Assembly (NCBI GenBank): GCA_027490195.1
Contig: JAIXYN010000031.1
Coordinates: forward strand, 45,749-109,748
Source of the DNA: Verrucomicrobiaceae bacterium
Lineage (GTDB): Bacteria > Verrucomicrobiota > Verrucomicrobiia > Verrucomicrobiales > Verrucomicrobiaceae
Length of the DNA: 64,000 nucleotides
Direction of reading: 5' to 3'
Shown: positions 51,517-60,550 of the stretch, one piece after another
Layout of the letters: each line of letters starts with the position of its first letter
How positions within the stretch are numbered: position 1 is the first letter of the stretch
Made by a program: the position numbers and the translations under genes
Notes under the pieces: generated by a model
Told to the model about the DNA's origin: nothing
The model's database searches: none
Seen by the model: the letters and a program-made list of their open reading frames with translations, nothing else

Positions 51517-52755
51517 TTATGCAAGCACAGCCTTGATCGGCTTAGCTGCGGGATCGGCGATGGGATTGGTCTGACCATTCAAATCATAGTCCGCGCTGGA
51601 GTCGATACCGAGCGCAGTGAGGTAGGTGTGAAACAGATCGCCGATGCCGACCTCGTGTTCCTTCACCTCAGTACCAAGATCGTTGGTCGCGCCGTGGACG
51701 ATGCCTTGCTTGATACCGCAGCCAGCCATCGCCACGGACCAAGCGCGGCCCCAGTGATCTCGACCACCGAGGTTGTTGATCTGCGGCGTGCGGCCCATCT
51801 CGCCAGTGACTACGACGAGCGTGTGTTCCAGCATGCCGCGCTGTTCCAAGTCATCGAGCAAGGTGACAAATGTGCGATCAAACTCCGCGCATCGCATCTG
51901 GTGCCAGTAGAAGTTGTCCTGGTGCGCATCCCAGTCGAAGTGCACCACGCGCACGCAAGGTACACCGGCCTCCAGCAAGCGACGCGCGAGCATGCAGTTC
52001 TTGCCGAAGTCGTGGCGGCCATAGCGTTCAATGTCTTTGGGCGACTCGGCTTGGAGGTCAAAGATCTCACGTCTCTGCATGAGGGCGCGGGCTTGGTCAA
52101 AAGTCGTGCTGTAGCCGTTGATTGGGGCTTTGGCGTGACTGCGCAGGAAGCGCTGATCGGCGGCGCGGCGCACGGCATCACGTGATTGCAGCGCCGCTGC
52201 GTTGATGCCTGCAGGCACCATGAGATTCTCCGGCGGCAAGCCATCGATCACGCGCACGCCTTCATACTTGGCACCGAGGAAACCCGCGTCGCCAGTGTCG
52301 GTGTAGGCCTTGGGGCCAGCGCGACGCAGCGTGATGTAACCGGGCAAGACATCACCGGGCTGCTCCAGCAAATTCGCCACTGCCGAACCCAGCACGGGAT
52401 AGCCAGGCGCAAGACGTCCGGCTTGGATCGCATAGTGGCCCTTCTCATGATCCGGCAGATTAGAGTTTACGCTGCGCACCACCGCGAGCCGATGCATGAT
52501 TTTCGCCGTGTGCGGCAGTAGTTCGCCGATACGCACGCCGTCGAGGGAGGTATTGATCGCTCGGAACGGTCCGCCAAATTTTGTTCCGGGTTTTGGGTCC
52601 CAAGTCTCCAACTGACTTGCACCGCCGGAGAGAAACAGCACGAGCAACTGCTTGCGACGGGCCGACGTCGCGATGGCTGATGGAGCGAAGGCTGCAGTTC
52701 CTGCGGCCCCTGCGAGTCGAGCGATGGCTTGGCGACGAGTGAGACTGGTTTGCAT
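51517..52755 (-). CDS. DUF1501 domain protein (Tat-exported, sulfatase-fold-like)
   Basis: A 412-residue DUF1501 protein. Tat signal LTRRQAIARLAGAAGTAAFAPS; then LLVLFLSGGASQLETWDPKPG, the family opening, VRVVHFDWDAHQDN, VVVTGEMGRTPQINN and GGRDHWGRAWSVAMAG. DUF1501 resembles the alkaline-phosphatase/sulfatase fold and is usually paired with DUF1549/DUF1553 proteins. The ATG at 52755 is used because the preceding codons lack the Tat signal. It starts 4 bases after the DUF1549 gene ends. Confidence 0.92.
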   Translation of the reverse strand: MQTSLTRRQAIARLAGAAGTAAFAPSAIATSARRKQLLVLFLSGGASQLETWDPKPGTKFGGPFRAINTSLDGVRIGELLPHTAKIMHRLAVVRSVNSNLPDHEKGHYAIQAGRLAPGYPVLGSAVANLLEQPGDVLPGYITLRRAGPKAYTDTGDAGFLGAKYEGVRVIDGLPPENLMVPAGINAAALQSRDAVRRAADQRFLRSHAKAPINGYSTTFDQARALMQRREIFDLQAESPKDIERYGRHDFGKNCMLARRLLEAGVPCVRVVHFDWDAHQDNFYWHQMRCAEFDRTFVTLLDDLEQRGMLEHTLVVVTGEMGRTPQINNLGGRDHWGRAWSVAMAGCGIKQGIVHGATNDLGTEVKEHEVGIGDLFHTYLTALGIDSSADYDLNGQTNPIADPAAKPIKAVLA

Positions 52756-52759
52756 GGGA

Positions 52760-54445
52760 TCAGTGGTTAAAGCGAAACTCTGCCGACAAAAGCAATCCCC
52801 AGACCAGCGGCTGCAAGGCTTCAGCGCGGTCCTTCGCTGTCTTGGTAGCGGAGACAATTTTTACCACCTCGGCTGCTTCATCAGCAAGCGGTAGCCGATT
52901 GAAGATGCTGAGGTAAACATCCTCCGCCATCGCAGCGGGATTGGTGAAGGCCGACCAGCGATCAAACGCCGTGCCCGGCGCAGCTTTGATAAGATCCATG
53001 AGCTTCGGGTTGTTCAGCAAGAATAGCGCGTGATCGACCACGGGATCGATCTTGCTGTCATCGGTGCCTGGCAGTGGAGTAAAGGCGGCGATCAGCGTGG
53101 TCGTTGCCTTCTCCAGCGCTTCGTAGTTCTCTTTGACCCAGTGCCAGTCTTTGAGCTTCGCTTCGACCTCGGCAGGCTTGGTCTTCTTCAACTGCTCCTC
53201 CGCACGCATGAAACTCGCATCGAGCCGACCACTGGCACGCAGCAAGGACCAGCGCATCTGTTCCGGCGTCAGTCCTCTCAACGGTGCAACAGCAAAGGCA
53301 TCCGCCATGGGCTCAGAGCCAGCGGGCAACTCACTCGACAACTGATAGCACCGGCTCAGCGCAATCTCGCGTAAGCAGCCTTTGATGTCACAGCGATGCT
53401 CCACCAGCCACTGCTCAAGCGCTGAGAGCACGGCCGGATGCGATGGCGGATTCTTCGCATGATGCAGATCCAAAGGATGCACCAGCCCACGGCCCAGCAT
53501 CATCGCCCATAACCGGTTGCCCAGATTGCGCGCAAACCCCGGCGTTTCGGTGCGGGGCATCTGCTCAGCAAGTTGCTTGCGCCGACTGTAAACCGGAACA
53601 CCGCGTGCTGTGGAGGTCGGCGCGCTGACATACTCCTTGCCCTTCTCCAGCATGGGATCAGCGATCATCTCGCCACCGGGCAGACGCGGGTTCGTCTTGC
53701 CTTGCTCGGTGGTGAACACGGAGGTGAAGCTCACATCGCCCACCGCTTTCTCGCTGATGAAGGAACGGTTCAGCTTGGCGTCGCGATGAAACGACATGCG
53801 ACTGAGGAAGGCGTAAATGCCGAAGTAATCCGCCTGCTTGTAGTCCGAGAAGCGCGGATCATCATGGCACTGCGCGCACTGAAGATCCGCACCGAGAAAC
53901 ACGCGCCCCACATCGCGCGTGAGTTGATGCGGATCCGCATCACGCGACACGTAGAACTTCACCGCCGCCGGTTGCAGTTCATCGCTGCCATCGCTCGCCA
54001 ACACCTCGCGCACCAGCGCATTCCAGGGCTTGTTCGCTGCGAACGCTTCCGCCAAGTAGGTCCTCCAAGCCGCCACAGCGACATCATAGGACTTCACGGC
54101 CGGCAGCCGTCGCTCGATCAGCATCACATCAAACACCCGCGCCATGTGCAACGAATACTCAGGCCGTCCGAGCAACTGATCAATCAGCCTCACGCGTTTG
54201 TCAGGATGGGTATCTTCCAAGAACGCACGCGTCTCAGCCGCCGTGGGAATGACACCGTTCAAGTCCAAGTGCAGCCGCCGAAGAAACTCTGGATCGCTGC
54301 TCATCGCCGCTGGCCTCACCTTTGCGGCTGCCCAGTCCTTGGCGAGCAGCACGTCGATTTGATTGTGCAATCCCTCGCCTCTGGCTCCCAGGCTCGCCGC
54401 GAGGCAAAGCAGCGTTAGAAGATGATGGGGGATGCGAGGACTCAT
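52760..54445 (-). CDS. DUF1549/DUF1553 exported protein with c-type haem motif
   Basis: A 561-residue protein: signal peptide (MSPRIPHHLLTLLCLAASLGA); DUF1549 (RRLHLDLNGVIPTAAETRAFLEDTHPDKR); CAQCH haem-type motif near the middle; DUF1553 (GNRLWAMMLGRGLVHPLDLHH). It pairs with DUF1501 (next gene) and the WD40 protein. Smaller than typical stand-alone DUF1549/DUF1553 proteins with extra PSCyt1 domains. Function unknown. Confidence 0.92.
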   Translation of the reverse strand: MSPRIPHHLLTLLCLAASLGARGEGLHNQIDVLLAKDWAAAKVRPAAMSSDPEFLRRLHLDLNGVIPTAAETRAFLEDTHPDKRVRLIDQLLGRPEYSLHMARVFDVMLIERRLPAVKSYDVAVAAWRTYLAEAFAANKPWNALVREVLASDGSDELQPAAVKFYVSRDADPHQLTRDVGRVFLGADLQCAQCHDDPRFSDYKQADYFGIYAFLSRMSFHRDAKLNRSFISEKAVGDVSFTSVFTTEQGKTNPRLPGGEMIADPMLEKGKEYVSAPTSTARGVPVYSRRKQLAEQMPRTETPGFARNLGNRLWAMMLGRGLVHPLDLHHAKNPPSHPAVLSALEQWLVEHRCDIKGCLREIALSRCYQLSSELPAGSEPMADAFAVAPLRGLTPEQMRWSLLRASGRLDASFMRAEEQLKKTKPAEVEAKLKDWHWVKENYEALEKATTTLIAAFTPLPGTDDSKIDPVVDHALFLLNNPKLMDLIKAAPGTAFDRWSAFTNPAAMAEDVYLSIFNRLPLADEAAEVVKIVSATKTAKDRAEALQPLVWGLLLSAEFRFNH

Positions 54446-54536
54446 TGGGGTGGCGAGGCTTCAAACTACGGTCTGAACCGCCAATATGTATCGGCGGCAC
54501 CGTTCATCCGAAACTGATGCCCCAGCGCAAGACGCC

Positions 54537-54731
54537 CTACCTGATGGGCCTCTCAGCCAGATACTCGCGCACTGCCGCAGCGAGATTGGCAGCCACGGCG
54601 CGTTAGCCTTCGGTCGTGCTGTTTTTGTAGTTCCAGATTGTTTCCAGACACAGGCTCACCGTTTGCGGATTGCCATTCAAGCTTACCCAGTTGGCGCTGA
54701 TCTGCCGCCATGGTCGAGCAGCCCGTGCCGA
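54537..54731 (-). pseudogene. C-terminal remnant of an unknown gene
   Basis: The minus-strand frame reads WRQISANWVSLNGNPQTVSLC ... NSTTEG, then TAA at 54603-54605, then RAVAANLAAAVREYLAERPIR and TAG at 54537. The composition is protein-like on both sides of the TAA, so this is probably the decayed 3' end of a longer gene. No family is certain; a carbohydrate-esterase end is possible. Confidence 0.45.
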
Positions 54732-56618
54732 TCATTCGGCTTTGGTGCCGAGCAACTTTTTCACCATTGGCGCCAATTTGCTGGCAAAGAGCTCATAACC
54801 CTCCGAACCCAAATGGAGGTGTTTGTCCGAATACAGCCCCGTCTTCAGTGTGCCATCGGTGTTGGTGAAGTCCTTCCAGAAATCGAGGACATGGACTTGG
54901 GGATCTCTGTCGAGCTTCATGGTATCGAGCAAGCTATTGATGTTCGCGACTTGTTTTCCTACCTCTTTGCTTGGATCAAAGGCAGGCAGAATCTTCACGA
55001 GAACGATCTGCGATTGCGGACAGCGGAGGCGGAGGTTATCAATGCAGAGTTTGATGCCGTGCGCGGCGGCGGTGACGGGAACGCCGTTGGCTTGGACGAG
55101 TGGGGCATTGTTCACGCCGATCATGAGCACGATCACTTTTGGCGAAGCACCATCGAGCGCGCCGTGATCAAGCCGCCAGAGGATGTGCTCCATGCGGTCC
55201 CCCCCGATGCCGAGATTTACGGTCTTCATCCCGCCGAAGTGCTTTTGCCAGGCCGCATTGAAAGGCTCACGATCCCAGCCGCCCCCCCAATGCTGCGTGA
55301 TGCTGTCCCCCAGCAACGCGATGTCCATGCTGCTGCCTGCGGCCTTCACGTTCTCGATGTTTGCCGCATGGTGATCGAGCCACGCATTTCCCTCACCGCC
55401 GTCCTTCGGTTTCCAATGGCCAGCGGTCGGTGTGACGAACCACATTTCAGGAAGATGCTTCTGCACTTCATGGCCAGGCTTGCGCTCGTATTCGCCCTTG
55501 GTGACCCAGCGCTTCTCTGCATCGGTCAAAGGCCAGCCGGTGAGTTGAGGGTCCACTTTGCTTTCGTTGTAAGGCGCATAAGGATAGACCAGCGCTTTGC
55601 CATCGGCGGTCCTTGAGGTGGACTTGAACAGCGCCTCGCTTGGAGACGTGTTTGATGTCGTTTGTGATGCTGCTGCTGGTGAAGTCGCCGCAGCAGTGGC
55701 AGCACCGGTCTTCTTCGCGGGAAGGATCACGTCTCCACCGAGGCCTTTGCCACCGAGAAACTTGTCGAGCAGCGGCTTCAGGCGCTCTGCATACACCGCG
55801 TAGCCTTCCAACGAGAGATGGATGTTGTCCGATCCGAACAACGCCTTTTTGATGGTGCCATCACTGTTTGCGAAATCGCTCCACAGATCGAGCACATGCA
55901 CTTTCGGTTCGCCGTCGATTTTCAACGCATCAAGTGCAGCGTTGGTCTTCTTGATGTTCTCATAGAAATCGTTGCCCGGTGCATGACATGGCAGGATTTT
56001 CGCCGCGATGACCTCAGCCTGCGGGAACTTCTCCCGCACATTCGCCACGAGCATTTGTACCCCTTTCGCTGCGGCGTCCACGCCTGTCTCTGGTGCGAAG
56101 AACATGTTGTTGTTGCCCACCATCACAACGACGACCTTCGGCTGCAGACCCTCGACGCCGCCGTGATCGAGCCGCCACAGGACATTCTGTGCCTTGTCAC
56201 CGCCGATGCCGATATTGATCGTCTTGTAGTCGCTGAAGTGTTTCTTCCACGCCTCGTTCAGCACGCCCTTGTCCAGCGGACTGCCCCACTGCTGCGTGAT
56301 GCTGTCACCGACGAGCAGCACATCAATCGGGCCGCCGTTCGCTTCCACATACTGAACGAGCCGCTCATGCGTATCGAGCCACGACGTGCCGCCCCAGTTC
56401 CCCGCGCTAGGCACCACCGGCCACATCGGTGGTAGATGCTTATGCACCTCTGATCCCGGGCGACGCTCAAACTCTGGCTTTAATACATACGCCCGCTCTT
56501 CCGCCGTCAGTGGCCAGCCAGTCTTTTGCGGCTCTGCGGTGATGTGCGGATAGTCGAGGGCTTGCGCGGTAAGAACCGCTAGCATGGTAGTAAGTGGTAA
56601 AATAGGCAGGATCTTCAT
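54732..56618 (-). CDS. Exported tandem SGNH/GDSL hydrolase (two SGNH domains)
   Basis: A 628-residue protein with signal peptide MKILPILPLTTMLAVLTAQA and an internal duplication. Domain 1 has VGDSITQQWG, IGGDKAQNVLWRL, VGNNN and DNIHLSLEGY; domain 2 has LGDSITQHWG, IGGDRMEHILWRL, IGVNN and DKHLHLGSEGY, so both keep the Ser and Asp-His residues. The halves are joined by an Ala/Thr/Ser-rich linker (KTGAATAAATSPAAASQTTS). Each half opens with a similar Pro/Trp-rich segment ending KHLPPMW or KHLPEMW. Related to PAF-acetylhydrolase-like SGNH enzymes, which deacetylate glycans. It starts 11 bases after the anti-sigma gene. Confidence 0.9.
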   Translation of the reverse strand: MKILPILPLTTMLAVLTAQALDYPHITAEPQKTGWPLTAEERAYVLKPEFERRPGSEVHKHLPPMWPVVPSAGNWGGTSWLDTHERLVQYVEANGGPIDVLLVGDSITQQWGSPLDKGVLNEAWKKHFSDYKTINIGIGGDKAQNVLWRLDHGGVEGLQPKVVVVMVGNNNMFFAPETGVDAAAKGVQMLVANVREKFPQAEVIAAKILPCHAPGNDFYENIKKTNAALDALKIDGEPKVHVLDLWSDFANSDGTIKKALFGSDNIHLSLEGYAVYAERLKPLLDKFLGGKGLGGDVILPAKKTGAATAAATSPAAASQTTSNTSPSEALFKSTSRTADGKALVYPYAPYNESKVDPQLTGWPLTDAEKRWVTKGEYERKPGHEVQKHLPEMWFVTPTAGHWKPKDGGEGNAWLDHHAANIENVKAAGSSMDIALLGDSITQHWGGGWDREPFNAAWQKHFGGMKTVNLGIGGDRMEHILWRLDHGALDGASPKVIVLMIGVNNAPLVQANGVPVTAAAHGIKLCIDNLRLRCPQSQIVLVKILPAFDPSKEVGKQVANINSLLDTMKLDRDPQVHVLDFWKDFTNTDGTLKTGLYSDKHLHLGSEGYELFASKLAPMVKKLLGTKAE

Positions 56619-56629
56619 TGGATGGGAAA

Positions 56630-57562
56630 TCAACGGTGGACGATGCGCACGGGCAGGCTCGGCGGGGTGCGAAGAGTGAGTTTGACGTCATCCGCATAGA
56701 TGGCTGTCAGGTTTGCCGGACGCAGGTTTGGCAATGCCGCGAGCTGAATGACGGCGAAATCCGCTTCCGCACTGACCAGACACTTTGCCGTGACCGTCTT
56801 CCATGCCGCCGTGTGGCTGCCGAGCGTGGTGACTTCCGCAATCCCGCTGGCCACTGCGTCGGAAATATTGAGCGGCCAAGTCTCGCGCAGTCTGGTAGGG
56901 TCTCCTTTGAAGACATAGATTTTGCAGAAGCACGTTACTGAAGGGCGGGTGTTCTCGGGCCGCCCATCCAGAAAGCTGGCAGAAAGCTCCAGCACTGCAT
57001 CTCCATCCTTGCCCAGGGCGGGCCGCAGCATGCGCAGATCCACAAGCTGGAAAACATCACACGAGATCGCTCTGCCGTTGGGATTAGCGGCATCCGGCTG
57101 CGGGCTGATGAAGCGCAGTTGCCGCCCACCATGGTCGGCATCTCCGGCGGAGATTTTCACCGCATCACCACTCCACACGCCCGTTCGTGCTGGAAAGCCG
57201 GACTCCACCTGGCTGTGTTCAAAACCGCCATCGACCAGTGCATGCAACCGCTCTGAGGTCACTATCGGCGCGGCGACGGCCCACACCAAGGAAGCGCAGA
57301 AAAGGCCGCAGACCAGCCCTGCCGCCATGGCGGCTATCGGGCGTGTGAGCCACGTGTGGCGCTTCTTTTCAGGCAAATCGCGACGGAAAGCCTCCTGGCG
57401 GAAACGATCGTGCAGGACCATGGAGCGCAACTGCGACTCGGTGAAGAGCTTGCGCATGGCGGGATCAGCCTGCATCGCCGCTTCGAACGCGGAAGTTTCA
57501 GCGGCGGATAGAGCGCCGTCCTGATGGCGCATGGCCAGTTCCAGAAAATCAGTGTCTTTCAT
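56630..57562 (-). CDS. Anti-sigma-type single-pass membrane protein with periplasmic beta-sandwich
   Basis: A 310-residue paralogue of the 39.5-kb protein. N-terminal ~60 residues are anti-sigma-like (LAMRHQDGALSAAETSAFEAAM); membrane segment about 75-97; the periplasmic part opens with LVDGGFEHSQVESGFPARTGVW, resembling the CBM4/9-type sandwich. It overlaps the sigma gene by four bases (57559-57562). It heads the sub-block that runs from the tandem SGNH gene onward. Ligand binding is inferred. Confidence 0.8.
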   Translation of the reverse strand: MKDTDFLELAMRHQDGALSAAETSAFEAAMQADPAMRKLFTESQLRSMVLHDRFRQEAFRRDLPEKKRHTWLTRPIAAMAAGLVCGLFCASLVWAVAAPIVTSERLHALVDGGFEHSQVESGFPARTGVWSGDAVKISAGDADHGGRQLRFISPQPDAANPNGRAISCDVFQLVDLRMLRPALGKDGDAVLELSASFLDGRPENTRPSVTCFCKIYVFKGDPTRLRETWPLNISDAVASGIAEVTTLGSHTAAWKTVTAKCLVSAEADFAVIQLAALPNLRPANLTAIYADDVKLTLRTPPSLPVRIVHR

Positions 57563-58074
57563 GAAGAGGTCGTGTTTTGCAGGCGGGCGCGGACGCAGTC
57601 ACCGAGGGTTTTGTGCAGGCGCGCGAGAGCTTGGTAGAGCGTCTCGATTTTCCGGCCCATGAGGGCGGCCACGTCGGCGCAGTTGCGCCGCTCAAAGTAG
57701 CGCAGGCGCAGCAGCTCGCGGTTGTTGGGTGTGATCTGTTCCAAGCAGCGCCCCAGCGACTCCTGCATCGCATCGGCATGGGATGGCGGCGGCCACTCCT
57801 GGGCGAGCACCTCCAGCATTTCATCGCTCAGCCCCACATAGCGACCGTCGCGTGTACGCAGGACGTCGATGGCACGGTTCTTCCCGGCCAGTCTGGCCCA
57901 GTTCACCACATGCGCCTCCGTTTCAAACTCCGCCGCCCGGCCCACGGCCTTGACACAGACCTCCTGAAACACGTCCTCGGCCAGATGAAAATCCCGCGTC
58001 ACACTGGCAATAAACGCAGTGAGTGGCAATCGCTCTGCGAGCAGGATGGAGGCGATTTTTTCTGGCGGCAGCAT
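57559..58074 (-). CDS. ECF sigma factor
   Basis: A 171-residue ECF sigma factor. Region 2: FHLAEDVFQEVCVKAVGRA with WARLAGKNRAIDVLRTRDGR; region 4: LLRLRYFERRNCADVAALMGRKIETLYQALARLHK. Overlaps its anti-sigma gene. Probably directs transcription of the island from the tandem SGNH gene on. No binding motif for it could be assigned. Confidence 0.9.
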   Translation of the reverse strand: MLPPEKIASILLAERLPLTAFIASVTRDFHLAEDVFQEVCVKAVGRAAEFETEAHVVNWARLAGKNRAIDVLRTRDGRYVGLSDEMLEVLAQEWPPPSHADAMQESLGRCLEQITPNNRELLRLRYFERRNCADVAALMGRKIETLYQALARLHKTLGDCVRARLQNTTSS

Positions 58075-58138
58075 GGGCTTTCAAGGACTACGCAGAGAGC
58101 GCCAAAAACTCGACATGGCAGCCATGCAGAAAAGGAAA

Positions 58139-58303
58139 TCAATGTTCTTCCAACTTGTCGAGCCAGACTTCCAGCGCGTGACGCATGAGGTAGAACGCGA
58201 GAGGATTGATGTCGATGAACAGGAAGGCCTAGCGACGGTGCTGCTTCACACCGAGGAGCTGATGAAATGCGGCGAGATCTGGATGTTGAAGATGAGTTTG
58301 AGG
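58139..58303 (-). pseudogene. C-terminal gene remnant with in-frame TAG
   Basis: A minus-strand frame reads PDLAAFHQLLGVKQHRR, then TAG at 58229-58231, then AFLFIDINPLAFYLMRHALEV and ...KLEEH before TGA at 58139. The C-terminal piece is clearly protein-like; the rest of the gene is gone. I do not recognise its family. An opposite-strand frame over the same bases is less convincing. Confidence 0.45.
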
Positions 58304-58618
58304 TCAAGAATGGGCATGGCCCTTGATTGGGACAAAGAGGGGCTTGGGTGTGTCGGATTCGGCAATGTTGCAGGTTGTTTGCGTTTCCAGCACGTCCATT
58401 TCGTCACCGGAGGGTTGGTAAAAGATGAGGATGAGAGGATGGGATCGGGTGATGGGTAAGTTTGGGAGGCTGGGTGTCTCGGCGACGTTGTGCTTGAGTC
58501 CTTTTCTTTGGCAAAGAATCAGGATCTGCCTTCATAGTGAAGGAGAGCTTGCGCTGCGGTTCGCAGTGCGTGGCGGCCATGATGTGAATGCTTTTCATTC
58601 ATCGAGGCAAACGCGAAC
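58304..58618. other. Non-coding stretch, nothing recognised
   Basis: Between the remnant at 58.1-58.3 kb and the rpsA terminator I see no convincing gene, repeat or RNA. The short open frames here are low-complexity or Pro/Arg-rich. Confidence 0.5.
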
Positions 58619-58646
58619 AAAAAAGGGGACGCCTTGCGGCGTCCCC
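58619..58646 (-). terminator. Rho-independent terminator of rpsA
   Basis: On the minus strand, a GC-rich 9-bp perfect stem (GGGGACGCC/GGCGTCCCC, 58625-58633 and 58638-58646) with a 4-nt loop is followed by six T (58619-58624). It lies 38 bases after the rpsA stop. Confidence 0.92.
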
Positions 58647-58683
58647 TTCGTGGATGATTGGATGTTGAGTCTCAGATCGCGGA

Positions 58684-60363
58684 TTACTGGCCGCCTGGAC
58701 GCCACTCTTCGGTGGCGAACTTGAAGGCCTGCTCCAGACCGACGAGGTCGGTGCTTGGGCGGAGGGCTTCGAAGGCCTGGCTTTCCTTCTGGATGTCGGC
58801 TTCGCTGTAGTTCATGGCCTTGATGGAAAGGCCGATGCGGCGCTCCACCTTGTCCACTTTGATGACGCGTGCTTCCACTTCGTCGCCCACATTGAGCTTG
58901 TCCTTGACCTTCTCGATGCGGTCTTCGCTGATCTGCGAGATGTGCACGAGGCCGTCGATGTCGTCTTCCAGTTCGACGAAGGCGCCGAAGGAGGCGATCT
59001 TCGCCACGCGGCCCTTCACGACGTCGCCCACCTTGAAGCGGGTGTCGATGATGGACCATGGGTCGGTGTCGAGCTGCTTCATGCCCAGGCTGATGCGCTG
59101 GTTGGCCTTGTCGATGCCGAGGACGACTGCGTCCACTTCCTGGCCCTTCTTGAGGAGCTCGGAAGGATGGTTGATCTTGCGTGTCCAGCTGAGGTCGGAC
59201 ACGTGGATCATGCCGTCGATGCCTTCTTCCAGCTCCACAAACGCACCGTAAGCGGTGAGGTTGCGGACGGCACGCTTCATCTGAGTGCCGATTGGGTAAC
59301 GAGCGTCAATGTCGTCCCAAGGATTGGTGTCGAGCTGACGCACGCCGAGGCTGATCTTGCGCTCTTCCTTGTTGATGCCAAGGACGGAAGCTTCGATTTC
59401 CTGACCGACGGTGAGAACGTCCGAAGGACGCGCGATGCGCTTCGTCCAGGAGAGTTCGGAGACGTGGACGAGGCCTTCGACGCCTTCTTCCACTTCCACA
59501 AACGCGCCGTAGGCGACGAGCTTCGTGACCTTGCCGCGCACGCGCTGGCCGACGGGGTAACGGGCTTCGATGTTTTCCCAAGGATTGTTCTGAAGCTGCT
59601 TGAGGCCGAGGGAGACACGCTCCTTCTCGCGATTGACTTCGAGAATCTGGACTTCGATCTTCTGACCGATGCCAAGCATTTCGGAAGGATGGTTGAGGCG
59701 GCCCCAGGACATGTCCGTGATGTGGAGCAGTCCGTCCATGCCATTGAGGTCCACGAACGCACCGAAGTCGGTGATGTTCTTGACGATCCCGATGACTTTG
59801 TCGCCAGGGGTGACGCCGTCGAGGAACTTCTGGCGCTGTTCGGCGCGCTCTGCCTCGATGACTTCGCGGCGGGAAAGGACGATGTTTTTGCGTTCGTCGT
59901 TGATCTTGACGATCTTGAACTCGAACACCTTGCCGACGTACTCGTTGAGATCCTTCGGCGGGATGATGTCGATCTGGCTGCCGGGGAGGAAGGCTTCGAC
60001 GCCGACGTTGACCATGAGGCCGCCTTTGACGACGCTCTTGATCTTGCCTTTGACGAGACCGCCGTCCTTGAAGACGTTGTAGATCTTTTCCCAGTTCTGA
60101 CGGTGGGCGGCTTTCTCCTTGGAGAGAACGACCATGCCTTCGTCGTTTTCGAGGCGTTCGAGGAGGACTTCGACCTCATCGCCTACCTGGATGTCTTCAT
60201 CTTCGAATTCGTTGGAGGGGATGGCTCCTTCGGACTTGTAGCCGATATCGACGAGGATGACCTGCGGTTTGATTTCAAGGATCTTGCCTTTGACGATCGA
60301 TCCTTCGGAAAGCTCGCGAAAAGAACCTGCGATCAGTTCTGCGAGTGTAGCGTTTGCGCTCAT
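58684..60363 (-). CDS. rpsA: 30S ribosomal protein S1
   Basis: A 559-residue S1 with six OB-fold S1 repeats, beginning with GSIVKGKILEIKPQVILVD (about residue 21), GGLVKGKIKSVVKGGLMVNVG, GDKVIGIVKNITDFGAFVDL, GQRVRGKVTKLVAYGAFVEV, GTQMKRAVRNLTAYGAFVEL and GDVVKGRVAKIASFGAFVEL. S1 binds mRNA leaders on the small ribosomal subunit. Full length. Single gene with its own terminator downstream. Confidence 0.97.
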   Translation of the reverse strand: MSANATLAELIAGSFRELSEGSIVKGKILEIKPQVILVDIGYKSEGAIPSNEFEDEDIQVGDEVEVLLERLENDEGMVVLSKEKAAHRQNWEKIYNVFKDGGLVKGKIKSVVKGGLMVNVGVEAFLPGSQIDIIPPKDLNEYVGKVFEFKIVKINDERKNIVLSRREVIEAERAEQRQKFLDGVTPGDKVIGIVKNITDFGAFVDLNGMDGLLHITDMSWGRLNHPSEMLGIGQKIEVQILEVNREKERVSLGLKQLQNNPWENIEARYPVGQRVRGKVTKLVAYGAFVEVEEGVEGLVHVSELSWTKRIARPSDVLTVGQEIEASVLGINKEERKISLGVRQLDTNPWDDIDARYPIGTQMKRAVRNLTAYGAFVELEEGIDGMIHVSDLSWTRKINHPSELLKKGQEVDAVVLGIDKANQRISLGMKQLDTDPWSIIDTRFKVGDVVKGRVAKIASFGAFVELEDDIDGLVHISQISEDRIEKVKDKLNVGDEVEARVIKVDKVERRIGLSIKAMNYSEADIQKESQAFEALRPSTDLVGLEQAFKFATEEWRPGGQ

Positions 60364-60550
60364 TATCTGTTATTTACGGGTTGCGAGTGTTTAGGTGGGT
60401 ACCGCACGCAAACCTCCACTCCTGAGGTGCACGGCGGGCTTTCGTCCCGCAAAGCCACAAAGCTCCCGGACAAGAGGGGCGAGATTCTCGGGGAGGTTCC
60501 GCGTTTGGCAAGGAGGAAAGTGGCAAATGCGGTGCCTGGACCGCCTTACC

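Noticed and set aside
24502..58231. In-frame TAG codons in several gene remnants (24502, 32411, 32931, 58229) as possible amber read-through or recoding.
   Set aside because: TAG is used as an ordinary stop by intact genes here (17405-17407 and 19173-19175), the same remnants also carry frameshifts or truncations, and another remnant has TAA. Decay is the simpler reading.
58019..58459. Plus-strand frame of 146 codons overlapping the sigma gene start.
   Set aside because: Overlaps a well-supported gene and has no family; the opposite strand carries a more protein-like remnant.
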